Translations under genes and position numbers: made by a program
In this document: one piece after another, positions 33,860-46,558 of the stretch
Position numbering within the stretch: position 1 is the stretch's first letter
Layout of the letters: every line of letters starts with the position of its first letter
Source of the DNA: Staphylotrichum longicolle
Taxonomy: Eukaryota > Ascomycota > Sordariomycetes > Sordariales > Chaetomiaceae
Reading direction: 5' to 3'
Length of the DNA stretch: 64,000 nucleotides
Assembly: GCA_019096155.1 (NCBI GenBank)
Contig: JAHCVI010000002.1
Location: forward strand, 1,550,001 to 1,614,000
The notes under the pieces: model-generated
What the model saw: the letters and a program-made list of their open reading frames with translations, nothing else
Databases searched by the model: none
What the model was told of the DNA's origin: nothing

Positions 33860-36800
33860 GGTGAAGAAGTTTGCAGGTCAGAGACCTTGTCGTCTATTCG
33901 TTTTCCAGATTGATTGAGGCCGAGGCCCAGATCGTGGCTCCGGTGGGAAATCCCAGTGGTGTCGTAGTTCAACTCGTGAGCTTGGTTCCTGTCCGCTGGT
34001 GACGTGTAAGAGAAGTCGGGGTGTAAGACGGCTCCTGAGCGTAGTTTGGGTGTGTGAAAGTTTGCGTGACCGTCCAATGGGGAAGGGACCGGGAGTGCTG
34101 TGTGATGAGAATCTGTTGACAGAAGGTGTCCAGATGAAGGTATTCCGACAGTGAGGTCAAAGATACAAAACAACTCAAGGTGTAGCAGGACTGATGGTGT
34201 GGCAAGAGGCGGCGGGCACGAGTTCGCGGTGGGGGGGAGGGGACCAAGTATTATATCGAGCCATGGGGAATTCCCCAGACTCGTCACAAGTCGCGCCCGC
34301 GATACGTACCCTCTGTACCGCAGCGTTAGGATGGAGCCCTGGGGGACGGTCACCTCAATGGCCAAGCCAGGGGGAGACATGGATGACATGGATGTCCCGT
34401 TCAGGTAGCGTGGGGACAACTGATGAGCCACAGACAAAACAGCAACGCACACGTCGAGCAACATCGAGTGCTTTCCCCAGTGGCGAGGAAACGGGGACCG
34501 CCCAGCAGGAAAGCCATGGCGCATGAAACAGCACGGAGAGGCATGGCTCGATTTCCAATGTTTTCGACTGACTCTTTGGTGGTCGAGGCAGGTCTTACTT
34601 TGGTTACAAATGTCAACGAACAATGCTTGACTGTGAGTGTGAGGGTGTGTGTCCAATACACACTGTACACAGCAAAAATTCAAGGTTGTGCGGCCCTGTC
34701 AAGCTTGAGCAAGGACGCCAAACAGACGACAGGGACACCTGGGACACCTTGGACACGAGCCCAACCCCGCCAAGACGCCCTCACAAGCATCAGCATCACG
34801 AGGGTTTGCCAATGGGGCACAGGGCACAGCCGAACGATGGAGACAACGTTTTCCCTTGCCCTTGGCCAGGAGCAGAAGAATGCATCCCATCACCTGGGGC
34901 CTGGAGCCGTCCCGAATCGAGCCCTTCACCCGACCCCGGCCCCGGAGACGGGACCCACCGCAACTTGCAGCGCGCCTGCAGAAACAAGCGAATGGCTCGA
35001 CGAACTGCTGCCAGTGCCTACCACAAGAGTTCCCCAATGCTGTCATTTCTCGCGAGCCCCGCACCCCTTGGAGCCCCCTTCCACCCTTCTCCACACCTTC
35101 ATCAGAACCGCCCCATTCCTCTTCCCGCCAAGCGGCTTGTGGAGAAGCCAATCAGGGATGAGGGGGCGCTGGTCCATGGGCCCACTGCAGCAGCTCGCTG
35201 GATCGCCGAGCCCGCGACCACACGTGCAAATTCCCGCCGTCGCGACCCGACCCCAGTTGAACCCACTCGTCGAGCCCAGTTGTATTAACCCCATTGAGAG
35301 AGTCAGGGGTTGGCCGTCGGAGGCGACGATCGGTCAAGGACGGGGGCGTGCGGTCAGCAGGTGTCTGGCGGTGTTGCTCACCTTGGAACCCGGGCGGGAA
35401 AGGGATTGCTCTGCAACCCCTTGGGGGATCGGCGAACGGAGCAGGGTGCTCGACAGGAATTCCGTGACCTCCGTGGCGCGACACGCGACCACATGTGAAG
35501 AGGCCGAGCGAGGGAAGGAGCCGAGACCAAGCAACGTTGATGGAAGTTGCCGCCGTCCGTCATCGGGGGGCATCAATTTAGAAAAACGGACATCCCAAAA
35601 CAACCAGGGCGCGTGCGCAAGTATTGAAGGTAGGCTGGGGCTTGTACATGGTATCTATGGAGGATTTTAAAAGGGCAGCCCGGCAGATGCCTTCGGTGGA
35701 ACATTTTGTTGAGACGTGCTCGTCCTTTGCGGCGAAAGGCGAAATGGCGAATCACAGCCTGGCCGTTGGTCCGGACTGAGCACCTGCAGCTTGTCCTCCA
35801 ACGCCTCCCCTTGAGCCGGAGCTGAACCGAAGCAGTCATGCCCAGCATTGGGCCCCAGCTTTACAAACTTCACCCTGTTGAACCCGTCTCTGAGCAATGA
35901 TGCGTCAGCGCCGTTTAATAACGTTATCTGCGCTGAAACTGTGCAACAAAACAAAAACAGGAAGGGGGTCGGCAGGAATCGGAGCTGGAGCCCAGGATTA
36001 TTCAGAGATGGCACCTTCCTGGCTTGTTCTTCAACCATTGCTCTTCGGGGTTAGTTTTCCCGTTTGCCGCGGCCCCAGGGCTTTTCTTGGCCCGCCCGGC
36101 GTTAACACTCGGCACTCGCTCAAATTCAACAACACGCCTGGCACAGCATCGACCTCCTTTCCAGGCCAATACCATGCAGGGGGCGCAAGCCATCGTCTTA
36201 TGCTTGATCGAGCCATGGCCATGGCCAATGTTTCAATTCACCTGAGAAATCCATCCCTTTCCGCTCGCCGATTTCGTCGCAAGCCCTTTCGATTTTCGAG
36301 TCAGTCTGGATCGCCCTCGGCCTCAAGTGGGGCATGTTCGAGAAAGGTCAAACTCCAGTTTCCACCCTCCATTAAGCTCCACCCTCTAGCTCGTCCGCCT
36401 GTGCCGGTCTGCATTGCTGCAGGGCTCGTTCATCCACTGACACGACCAGGGGACCTGTCTGCCTGTTGAATTGTCCTCACTGTGCTACGTACGGAGTACG
36501 CGCTTTGAGTGAACTAACGCCAATAGGAATCAGGACGCCTTGAGCCGTTTATGAGTTTATGCAGCTGATGTGCCTTCCCGACCTGCAGGACGCGACGCCC
36601 GAGGCTACCCTTTCTTGGCTGTTTCGTGCTTTAGCTTCTCAGAACTGTGTTGCTCGACTCACCTCACCGCCCAGTCATTTGTCAGGCAAACGGAGATTTC
36701 CGCAGCTGTGTCAACATTCATCCACGCAGTGGACCGCAACTCTAGTCCAGTCCAATGGCTAGAAACAAATAACAATCATCACGAAACTTCCCCGCCATCA

Positions 36801-39800
36801 CCCACAAAAAAACAAGAGAGATCCCCACAGACAACCCCTCTCTCCGCACCACTGACGCCCACCGCCACCCCGCTACTGCCCCTCAAACCCCAGAGCGCGT
36901 CTTGGCTCGCAAGGCGGACGCCAGCCAGCTCCGTCCTTTCCCGGTCGTCGGGATCGGGAGTTGGGACGCCCGGCATGGGATTGGCCAGGCCGGAGTTACC
37001 ACAAGTCATTACACCAAGGCGGCGGCCGTGGTATGGATTGTGCATGATCCTCTGGGCTAGCTGAAGGGGGTAAGCCAAGAAGACGCCATCGTCTTATTTT
37101 TTGCACCAATATTGATTGCTGGTTCACACAAGATGGCGGCTGCTGACTTCAGCTGCTTGGGCATGCTGTCGTGGCGAAGGATTGGCTAAGGCAGCAGAAA
37201 TGGAAAGGGCGGCAATTGGTGGGTGAAGTGCACCTGAACCGTCTCGGAGTGGTCGAGTGGTCGACGCCTTCAGCATCAGGTGCTTATCAGGTATCGTCTC
37301 GCGTTCACTTTCCAGGACAGAGTGCTTTGGATGGGGTAGCATCTCGATGAAGTCTCTGGACGTCACGCGGACTAATCTCTGGAGACTCAAGCCAATACAC
37401 GTGCACGGCCAGTGACGACTTCGACATTACGGGAAGAAACGGCCGATCCCCAGCTGCTCTGGGGATTGTGGATTGCTCCGTCCACTTTCTCAAGGAACAC
37501 TCGGATAGGTTTGGGACCGCTCTTGGCGTGCAGACGCAATCAGGATTTTTTCTTTCTGGGTTATTTTGCGAATGCTGTGTGGTATTTACCACCATCCACA
37601 CACACTTTCGCGTGGCCGACCCATCCTGCGTAAACCTCGGCCTGGGCTCGCAACTTATTCCACAGCCCGCCAAGATCTCCCAAATCCGGGTAGGCCTCCC
37701 ACCAAGCCAATGCATCGGGGTGGAGTCTGACAAGGCCAAGTGCCGCGGCTGGCGGAGTAGCTCCGGCTATCCCCTGGGCTTTGAAGTTTGAAGGGACAAA
37801 GAATGGGTTGGGAGTCGCGTCGTTGGGGCCAGGCAGAGGAACAAGGTTTTTCAGCTTCGTCTGCTGGCCTCTGAGCTCCTCCGAGCGCGCACTGCGTGAC
37901 TGCCGGGGCATCCGCTCACAGCCTCAACCCGGGCTCCCCCTGAGAAAGAATCCGGGGCGCCGACGTTGTGGTGCCTGGATCCATCATCAGGAAACCTGGA
38001 AGGAGCCGCTCTGGCCGCGTGGCTCCGTACAATTGGGAGCCCCCGATGGAGACATGGAGACAAGAACCTCCCACCCCGCAAGCAGAGCCCCCCCCTCAAA
38101 TCTCGATCTGGGTCTCGCAAGCTAGTTGGTTCTAGATCTCCCCCTCCCAGAGGGGTGGCACGCCTCCGGTACTCGACAGCGCGGTGTGGGAGGGCATTAA
38201 TGATGTTCCGGCGCCATGGCATGATAATGGGGCCCCGGGGGGGGGAGGGGCTGAGGCTCAACTGAGCCTGGGCGGCCGGAGTATACTCCGTTTAGGTCGG
38301 GGTTGGGGTCGTCACTCGTCACTTGCTGAATTCGAACGAAGCAATGAGCAAGGGAGCCTCGCTTTGCCACTTGTGGGGGGTTACACCGCCGGTTTGATCA
38401 CAAGTTCATAGCACCTTTCCACCTGGCAATCTGACAGAGGAAGGGGAAAGGCGGGTTTTCTTCGCCCATCGGTCACCGACCTTGGGCCGTCACGCCCAGG
38501 ACTGGGAATGGCGATGGAACTGATAAACCGTCGCTTGCCGCCACGACTGGTGTAAGTTAGATGTGCCTCTCGCCGGCTGACCGACGAACGACGACCCCAC
38601 CTCTCCCTGGTTAGACCGAGTCACTGTGTGTCTGAGTTGCAGGCCAGACGCCAAGCAGAAAGATCGTGGGTATTATATGACGGGTTTATGTCTCGTCCTT
38701 CAGTACGTAGGCCGCCGTCTCCTGGGATGCTCTTCAGAACAGCCCACCGACATCAACCAAAACGGGAGGAGTGGTATTCGAGAAATCCCATCCTCCACTG
38801 TCAAGATCAAAACAAAACGGTAAAGCGGGCGATGATGCAGACAGACAACCGCCGACGACAAGCGGCGACCACCCTCCTGCCGGACTCCGAGATGGAGCTC
38901 CCCTCTGAGAATGTGGCCGGCGCTGAACGGAGTTACCGTACAAGTGACATCTGGGGAAAAACCCCGGTTAGACTCCTTCGAGTACTAATAACGATCGTCC
39001 AAGTAAAACGGTTGTTTCATCTGGCCAAGCAGGATCGTCGAGTGGAGCTGGAGACGAGGTTATTCCATATACATACAGACATAGCTACAAATAACACACT
39101 GCTAACTCCGGCTTCCATCCTGAATCCTTTCTCTTATTCCCGGCGGGGGGAGAAGGGGAGGGGGGGAGGGGGGATCTGCCCGCGCAGGCGGAGATGTCGC
39201 TACCGTGTTCGACAGTATCGTGGTTGGGGATGGATGGTCAATCTGAGGAGGTAAGAAAACCGATGCTGGTGTCGGTTATCCACATTGGGCATCGGCTATT
39301 CGAGGAGGACCACGGCTATCCCAAATGGGATGGAACAACACAACAGGGTTCGGTTATCCCAAAAGGAGCTTGTGATCTTATTCGAGGTGCTTGCGAGAAA
39401 CGTGTTTTGGTGGTTTACTTTGGATTGTTTTCCCTGCAGTCCCGGGGGTGGTCTCAGTTTGCTTTCGTTGGGTTTGAGTGCGGGACGTTGAGGTCCAGCC
39501 CACAAACCAGGATCAACTCCTGAGAAGCATGTGTTTTTGTGTCCCACTGAGACTTCGGTGAGTCAACATGGATGTATTAAGCAAGTCTTAAGAGCGACAT
39601 GAAACTGAATAAGACTCTTCATCTGCTTGAGGCCGACTTCACTTCCCAACAACCAAGGATGGTGGTACTGGGGGGGTTAGACACCACCGTATGTATCTCC
39701 GCTCATCACAACATCATATGTTTGGAACAAATATCCAATCTCATTAACAACCCCATATATCCATTATATACAACGAAACAGCATCCTCAGTTACCCATCA

Positions 39801-39809
39801 TTTTCCTTC
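33860..39809. other. 6-kb stretch without a supportable gene
   Basis: It lies between the activator's start and the 3' end of the WSC-peroxidase gene, so the activator may have a very long upstream region. A 415-codon frame at 34423-35670 on the plus strand is compositionally random and shows no family, splice pattern or conserved motif. A tRNA-like A-box occurs near 37240 without a B-box. Short purine- or C-rich runs occur at 39150-39175 and 38220-38240. No gene supported. Confidence 0.5.
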
Positions 39810-42800
39810 TTACGCAGCCTTGGTATAGACGCTCAGCCTGTTGCCATTGCCGCAGAACTCGTTCGCGTTGCCCGCGCACGTCATGGAGCAGTCCGTCTTG
39901 GGCGCCTGCACCGACCCGGTGCCGAACCCGTTGCCGCAGTAGCACTCCCTGCCGTACTCGGCGCCAAAGTACGTGTAGCCCTCGCAGAAGGCGGCGCAGC
40001 TCTCGAGCGTCAGGTTGTCGGCGGCGAAGCTCTCGGCGCCAAGCGCCCGCATGCCCGTGGCCTCGGTGACGCACTGGTAGAAGGTCCACCCGGGGGCGAC
40101 GGTGGCGGGCTGGGTCGGCCCGGTCTGGGGCTGGATCGCGTCCGTCTCGTACAGCTCGACGCGGTTGGGCCCGCCGCAGTACTGGAAGGGGTTGCCGGAG
40201 CAGGGCATGGAGCAGTCGCCGAGCGCGGCCTCGGTCGACGTCGCGTGCAGCGTGTTGCCGCAGTAGCACTCGGCCGCGTACTCGGTGCCGAAGTACTTGT
40301 AGCCCTTGCAGAAGGCCGCGCAGTTCTCGATCGTCATATTGTCGCCCGATGCGTACTGCTTGGCCTCGAGAGCGCGGGCGCCGGTACCTTCAGTCCAGCA
40401 GCCGGCATGGGTGTAGGGGGAGACGCTTGGAACGTGAATGAGGGTGTTAGACGGGGCAACCACAGTGGTGCTGGTAGTGCTGGTGGTGCTGGCGATGCTG
40501 GCGATGCTGGTAGTGCTGGTGGTGCTGGCGATGCTGGCGATGCTGGTAGTGCTGGTGGTGCTGGCAATGCTGGTGGTGCTGGTGGTGCTGGTGGTGGCAG
40601 GGGCTTGGAGAAGTTGTTAGATATCCGACACACATGTACGGGACACCAATGGGGCTATGTGGTCTCACCTTGCGAGGACGAAGTAGCCGTGGAGGCCGCG
40701 CTCGACAACTTGTAGAGCTCCAGGCGGTTGCCATTACCACAGTACTCAAACGGATTGCCGGCGCAGACCATGCTGCAATCCGTCAGAGGAGCCACGACGC
40801 TGCCTGCTGCGAGGCCGTTACCACAGTAGCCTGGAAATAGTGGTTAGCATCATGTTTTCTCCGGGAGGTACATGGGGCCGGAGCCGCTTACATTCGCGGC
40901 CGTACTCGGTACCGAAGTAGAGGAAGCCGTCGCAGTACGTCGCACACGACTCGAGGGTCATGGCATCATCGGCGTATCCCTTGCTCGCGAGCGCTCTGCC
41001 GGCAGTCGCCTCGGTCTGGCAACCGACAAACGTGTAAGCGCCCACGGTCTGCTTGTGAGCGAGTGTTGCCGTGGCAGTTGGAGTGGCAGACGAGGTGCGG
41101 GTGGCAGTCGTCGAGTACAGCTCGAGGCGATTTCCGTTGCCACAGAACTCGGTCGGGTCGCCGCCGCAGACCATGTTGCAGTCCCCAGCAGGGGCCTCGG
41201 TGCTGCTCGAGTGGAGGCTGTTGCCGCAGTAGCATTCCCTGCCGTACTCGGTGGCCCAGTAGTCGAACCCAGTGCAGTTGGCCATGCAAGACTCGAGGGT
41301 CATCTCGTCGTAGGCAAACGCAGCGCCGCTGAGCGCCCGCACACCCGTGCCTTCGGTGTAGCAGTTGACAAACACATAGCCACCGACCGTCGGCTTGATG
41401 GCCGGAGTGGGGCGGGCGGTGGTGGTGGCGGGAGCGCTGCTGGAAACCGTGACCAGGGTCGTCGACGGGAGGGCAATGCTGGACGTCGTCACAGCAGCGC
41501 AGGTGGCGCCGCCGGCGAACTCGGCGCAAGTACCGCCCAGATCGCTAGCCTTGTTGAAGTCGTCGGTGTAGACGGTGGTGCCCGAGCCGGCGCTGACGCT
41601 GACTCTGGCATTGTAGCTCAGGCCGCCGGGGATGGCGAAGCTGGCTTGATAGAACGTATACTGGCCAACACAGGCACCCTTGGTCATCGCGACGGTAGCC
41701 TGGTTCAGAGCAGGGACAGGGTTGCCGTCGTTAGTGTTGCGAGGAGTCAGATACGAGACCCCCAGGTTCACCGGAAGGTCGACGAGATCGTTGCGAACCT
41801 GTCCCACCGTCAATATCGCGCACACAAACCAAGGTCAGGCGATAAAACTTACAAGGGCAGCAACAGTGAGAGCACCAGAATTCTGGAGCAGGCAGCTCTG
41901 AGTCTTCTGCAGAACGACAGCGTCGGACATGGGGTAGCGGTTGCCGTTGTTGTCGAACGTCTGGCTTGACCCGTCCACCATGTTCATGACGAGGGTGAAG
42001 GATGAGATACCAGCAGCGGCCGGGATGTTCGCTGAGATGGGGAAGAACTAGTGCCGTTAGCACCAGCAAGTCACGAAGGTTCGAAAAGCGTATACTTACA
42101 CCAAAGGTGTCGTCGAAGCCGGTACCGACACCCTGCAGAGTGGCGGTCGTGGAGCAAGTGGCAGACGAGCCGCAGCTGTTGCCGCCATTCCGGTCCTTCC
42201 AGGTGAGAACGATGTTGTTGATGGAGCTCGCGGGCAGCGAGGTGGTCCGGACCCTGATGAAACCACTCAGAAGGAAAGTGGTGCCGCCCGAGTTCAGCGT
42301 CAGCTGCATGTTGACCGGCTTGACGGCATACGGCGTGATGGGCGCCGTGAGGGTGACGCCGGTGGGGACAACGTCGATCATCTTCTGCAGCACGGTCTGG
42401 CAGGTATTGCGGAAAGCGGTGGGATCAACCATGGCGCGGATGGTGGCATTTCCGTCGCTGTTGAAGACCTTGAAATCCGAGTTCCGGCCCACCGCAGCAG
42501 CAGGTCCGGAGAAGGTGCCGAGGGGGTTGGTCGTGGTGCCGGCAACATATTCGGTGGCAACCTTGTTGTCGAACGTGGCGCGGCTGGTGTCGAATGGGAG
42601 CTGCCCAGTAGAGGCAGGGACGATCTGAGGGAACTCGGTGCTGTGGACGGAGCCGAGGGTATGGCCGCAAGCGACCAGCTGGATCATCTCTGACTGGCTG
42701 AAGCCCATGCGGTCAAACTGCGTCCTGAAGGTCTGTGCCGAGTTCTGGGGTTGCGGAACGCCGGCAGGTCCGTACTCGGTGGCGTCCACGCGCCCCAGCC

Positions 42801-43316
42801 GCAGCGGAACGACGGGGCCTCCGCAGGAGCGAACCGAAGCGTAGACTCCAGCAGCAATCAAGTCGGCCAAAGTCGACCTGGAAGACAGGTAGTTGGCGTA
42901 GAACTTGAGTGTCGTGGCGTGGCCGGGACCCGTGTTCTCTCCGTTGTTGAGCTCGAACTGCAGCGAGCCGTCGACGCCGCCAACGCCGGAGAAGCGGTTG
43001 TGCGTCGACATGTCACTGACCCCCGAGTTAGCCTTGACCTGCCACCCCGATGACTCCTCGTGATAGTCCCCCAGGAAGTGAACAGCACGTACTGGAAACC
43101 CACGCGCAGCCACTCGCTCGCCGTCACGCGGCCGATTCCGGCAGCTTCGTTGTTGCAAGGGGTGATGATGTCGTTGAACAGGCTCCCCTGGACACCCTGG
43201 AGCTGGAAGACGATCTCCTCCATGTGGTCGGTCGCGGCGGGCCATGTGGGATCGGCCCGGCCGGTCTGCACCGCGAGGGACAGCAGACCGGCATAGACAG
43301 ATGCTCTCGTTCTCAT
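39810..43316 (-). CDS. Secreted haem peroxidase with four C-terminal WSC domains
   Basis: Six exons (43316-43093, 43015-42100, 42047-41853, 41798-40892, 40830-40669, 40603-39810) sum to 3198 nt, 1065 residues. After a signal peptide (MRTRASVYAGLLSLAVQTGR) comes a class-II-like peroxidase domain. The first splice rebuilds the distal helix WLRVGFHDMSTHN (His75) and GGVDGSLQFE; the proximal His193 is in LVACGHTLGSVH. Residues about 290-600 form an unassigned beta-rich region. Then follow four WSC domains, each with the ESC.A.C, EYGRECYCGN, DC.M.C and EFCGNGNRLELY blocks, separated by Ser/Thr/Pro linkers. One linker is a minisatellite. WSC domains bind wall polysaccharide, so the enzyme is probably tethered to a glucan or lignocellulose surface. 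No GPI site or C-terminal membrane helix is seen. The oxidised substrate is unknown. Confidence 0.9.
40468..40600 (-). repeat. 36-bp coding minisatellite, about three copies plus degenerate ends
   Basis: Within the WSC-peroxidase the unit encodes the 12-residue motif STTSTTSIASIA, repeated and bordered by shorter STT repeats. It forms the linker between the second and third WSC domains and begins directly at the splice acceptor of the last exon. Confidence 0.9.
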
Positions 43317-45611
43317 GCTGGGCGAGGATTCAAAACATTAGATTACAATAAAATAGGCGTAAGAGCTGGAGAGGGGTCCTCGAGGGACCGGAACGGGTGG
43401 GAACGAGTGGACGGGGTCGCTAGCGGTCTGTGAGCGAGTGATCCAGGCAGATATCTACTGCAGTCCACAGTAGATCTCAACTCTGGAGCAGCAGACCGAC
43501 GGAGCAAGGCGAGCTGCTGAAGCCGGGGGGTAAAGCGAGAGTGAAAGACCGTAACGGTCGAGGTCGGACAAGAAGGGGGCTATCGCAGGTTGCGTTCAGA
43601 CACGCGCATGTTGGGCGCTGATGTGTTTTTTCATGATGGTCCCCCAGGGCTGGACCTCAGGTCTGGGCGTCTCTGGGCGTCCCTGGGCACATGGGACGAT
43701 GCGACCCCTTGCGTCCAACAGTCCCTGGTTTCTCCCCCCATTTTGCAGGGGTCCCGGCTCGAGATTTCCAGGCCCAAGGAACGCCGAGCGCGTGTTTCCA
43801 CCGAAAAGAAGTTCGTCTGATTGGTCCGCCCCCCAGCTTATCGATTCCGACTCAGCCGCAGCCCTCCCGATTTGGGGGTTTTGGTCGTGGCCTGTGGAAC
43901 TAGACCGCCTGAACACTGGCAGGGACTCGCCTGAGCTTCTCACTATTGAACGCCGAGTGTTCTGGGCCTGCATGCTTTGGGCCGAGCTGGGTAAGACAAG
44001 CCACGTCAACGGCTTCATCAATCCGCTCTTTTCATTCCCAATCCAATGGTCGCCCCCATTTTTCAACCCGCCTGCCGGGGATCCGGTGGAGGTCGGCGAC
44101 GGATTGCAGCATGGCGAATGGAGATGGCAATTTGGCAACCACAGCGAGGCAACTGGCCAAGTCTGCCTGTGCCCTGTGCTGCCACAGCTCGTGTCTGCAT
44201 GTCTTTGGCGTTGCATTGCATTTGCTGTGCCACCGAAAAAGAGGGGCCCCGAGGGGGGTCTCCCGGTTCTTTCGTTCCTCCCCGGTCGGTGGGCGATCTC
44301 CCCATGCCGCCGTCGCATCCGATCTTGGTATCGAGGCCTTGGCGGTCGTCCCATGTCCCGATCCCACGTGGGAGGCGTCGCTATCGCCGTTCCCATGCCG
44401 GGGGTTTGGAGCTTTCGAGCTTGAGACTTGTGTTGCTCGAGACATTCAAGACATGTCTCAAAGGGTTCCGACCCGTCGTCCTGGACTCCAGAAAGCTGAG
44501 CGGAATGGAACCATGGTCATGGAGCTTTTCAGGTTCCACAGCTGCCTCGGTCTGCACTGTTGGCTCGAGGTTGGTTGTCGGGGGATTCCTCGCGCCTTCC
44601 TTGAAATTGCATGAAAAGGACGGGACCAAACCGCGTGGAAGGAACTCCACCGCCGGCCCGGTTGCCCTTTATCGGATCCACCCGCCCCCCGGTGCCCATG
44701 GACGCTGCCTCCAAGCTTGGCCCTGGAGTTTCGTAAAAATGGCGGACCCTTGGATGAGATTCTTGAAGCTCATTGGTGTGATCCCCGTTTTCTGTTTGAG
44801 TCTATGTACTAGTAGATAGTTCGTATCCTTATTAGACGTGACTACAGGTTGGTCCAGTACCCTTTCGTCTCGGCTATAAGACGCAAAGGCCGACGGGTCA
44901 TCGTCATCTGCACAACCTCAGTTGCTGGTGTGGAAGGGGAAGATGCCACACTGACTTAATCGACGGACCGAAGTCTAATGGGGTGAAGCCATGGCCATGC
45001 CCTTCTGATGCTGTCGGGGAGAGGTGAGAGGACGAAATGCTCACCTGATTGCGTTGGTTCAGCGCGGTAGAACCGAGACATGATCCATGAATATGAGCCG
45101 GCGGCCATGTTATTCGTCGTGAAACTAAACGTTCGGTGTCTACAAGAGGCAGTTCGCAAAGACTAAACCCGACTGTCCTGTTGCTATGTATGTACAACTC
45201 AGCTTAAGTTGACTGAGGCATCGACGCAGGCCACAGATCACAGCACGGCCATCATCATGCAATTCAGATGCGTACCAACGCCATGTGGCCAAGATACTAA
45301 GCAGAGTCGTCCAAATATAGAGCCTGCAATTCTGCCCCCTTTTCGGAGGTATGTACCAGTGTTGGCACCATATCGGCACCTTGAGAGTTGGCGTTGCACA
45401 AGCTAAAACAACTCTGCAGGCGGGAAGAAGATGAAACAGACTCAGAGATGACTGTCAAAATATAGGAACAGGAACCCCACGATGGTCGACATCGGAACGT
45501 CATGACGACGTCGGACGCCGCCCCGTGGTCGGTCGAGAACTGGGCCCAATGCCCTTGGTGTAGCGCATGACGGAGTCCCTTCATAGGGAGGTACTGTACG
45601 TGCTCGAGGCC

Positions 45612-45617
45612 AAAAAA
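45612..45617 (-). terminator. RNA polymerase III terminator of the tRNA
   Basis: Six T residues on the minus strand start two bases after the tRNA 3' end. Confidence 0.8.
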
Positions 45618-45619
45618 GA

Positions 45620-45701
45620 TACCCCTCCGGGGAGTCGAACCCCGCGCAACGGAATGCTCAATATTGAGAATCCGCTATGTTAACCGATACACCAGAGAGG
45701 T
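45620..45701 (-). tRNA. tRNA-Glu (anticodon CTC) with a 10-nt intron
   Basis: The 82-nt gene folds fully. The acceptor stem is ACCTCTC with GAGGGGT (one G-T pair) and discriminator A. The D-arm is GTGT/ACAT with loop ATCGGTTA. The anticodon stem is GCGGA with TCCGT, and the T-arm is CGGGG-TTCGACT-CCCCG. Counting from the stem puts CTC at positions 34-36 and a 10-nt insert (45664-45655) directly after base 37, where nuclear tRNA introns sit. It reads GAG codons. If the insert were part of a larger loop the anticodon would still be CTC. Confidence 0.85.
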
Positions 45702-46054
45702 GCCAGTGCTGTTTTGTTGAGGGCGGCGGGCAAAGATCTGGTTTGTAGAGTTGCCCTGCTCGTGGAAGGAGCTGGAGGCAAGAGGGCGGGTGTCAGGTGT
45801 CATGGATTTGGGGACGGAAGGAGCGGCCTGGGCTGCCGCTCCCCCGGAGCAAACAACAAGGGCGTTTGCTTACAGACAAAGCCGGGAGACGGCAAAGAGT
45901 AATTCTCACCTTACAAGTCGGTGTAAGATACACGACTGGCTACAACAGAACGAGCTTCAAGTTTTGGCTCAGCAACTCACTGGTTGAGTAACTGATGGTA
46001 GGGTATTTCGGGCAGTTGACGACTGGGCCGAGTTCTGATGCTTGATGAATTCAG

Positions 46055-46086
46055 AACATACCAGGTGAGAAACATACCAGGTGAGA
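46055..46086. repeat. Perfect 16-bp direct duplication
   Basis: aacataccaggtgaga occurs twice with no gap, in non-coding DNA. Confidence 0.9.
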
Positions 46087-46558
46087 CTTCGAATGCCCTA
46101 CTTTAAAGAAACATCGACTCAAGAGTCGCATGGTGTTCAGTTGTTATAGCTCCAAGCAAAGGCTGGGCACCAACTCATGGCGAAATTGACCCTTCATAGC
46201 AACACCACGCCCAATGAGAGACAGCGGTGCCCGCTTCGTCGGACGTAACTAAAGTTGGGAGCAAACTATGCGGAATATAGGTATCGTGCACAAAAACAGA
46301 CACACGGGGTTGCGACCACGGCCTTCTCCGAACCCAGGGCAAGATTCCCTGCCCCAGCTGGAGCCCGGCACGACGGCGAGACCCTCCCCATGACTCTTCC
46401 CATAAACTTGTCCATAACACCTCTATACCCCCATATAGTACATTTTACAGCACCCCCTGGTATAATACACCCGCAACCGTCCCCGGGCTCCTGCTCTTAA
46501 CCGCCCCGGTCTCCCAACTGTTCCGTGGCATCCTCAACCGCCCAATCCCCCACCCACC

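Larger units (their letters stand above)
43317..46558. other. Intergenic stretch containing one tRNA gene
   Basis: Apart from the tRNA at 45620-45701 and a 16-bp duplication at 46055 I see no gene in these 3.2 kb. Open frames on either strand at 43600-44820 mirror each other and show no family. Confidence 0.55.

Noticed and set aside
34423..35670. 415-codon open frame on the plus strand
   Set aside because: Composition is that of random GC-rich DNA, with no domain, signal peptide, splice continuation or repeat of conserved residues.
37225..37320. tRNA-Leu/Ser-like A-box with a possible CAG anticodon
   Set aside because: The loop is eight bases, there is no GGTTCGANNCC B-box and the acceptor stem does not pair.
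40872..41969. 365-codon plus-strand frame
   Set aside because: Antisense to the WSC-peroxidase, crosses its introns and shows no family.
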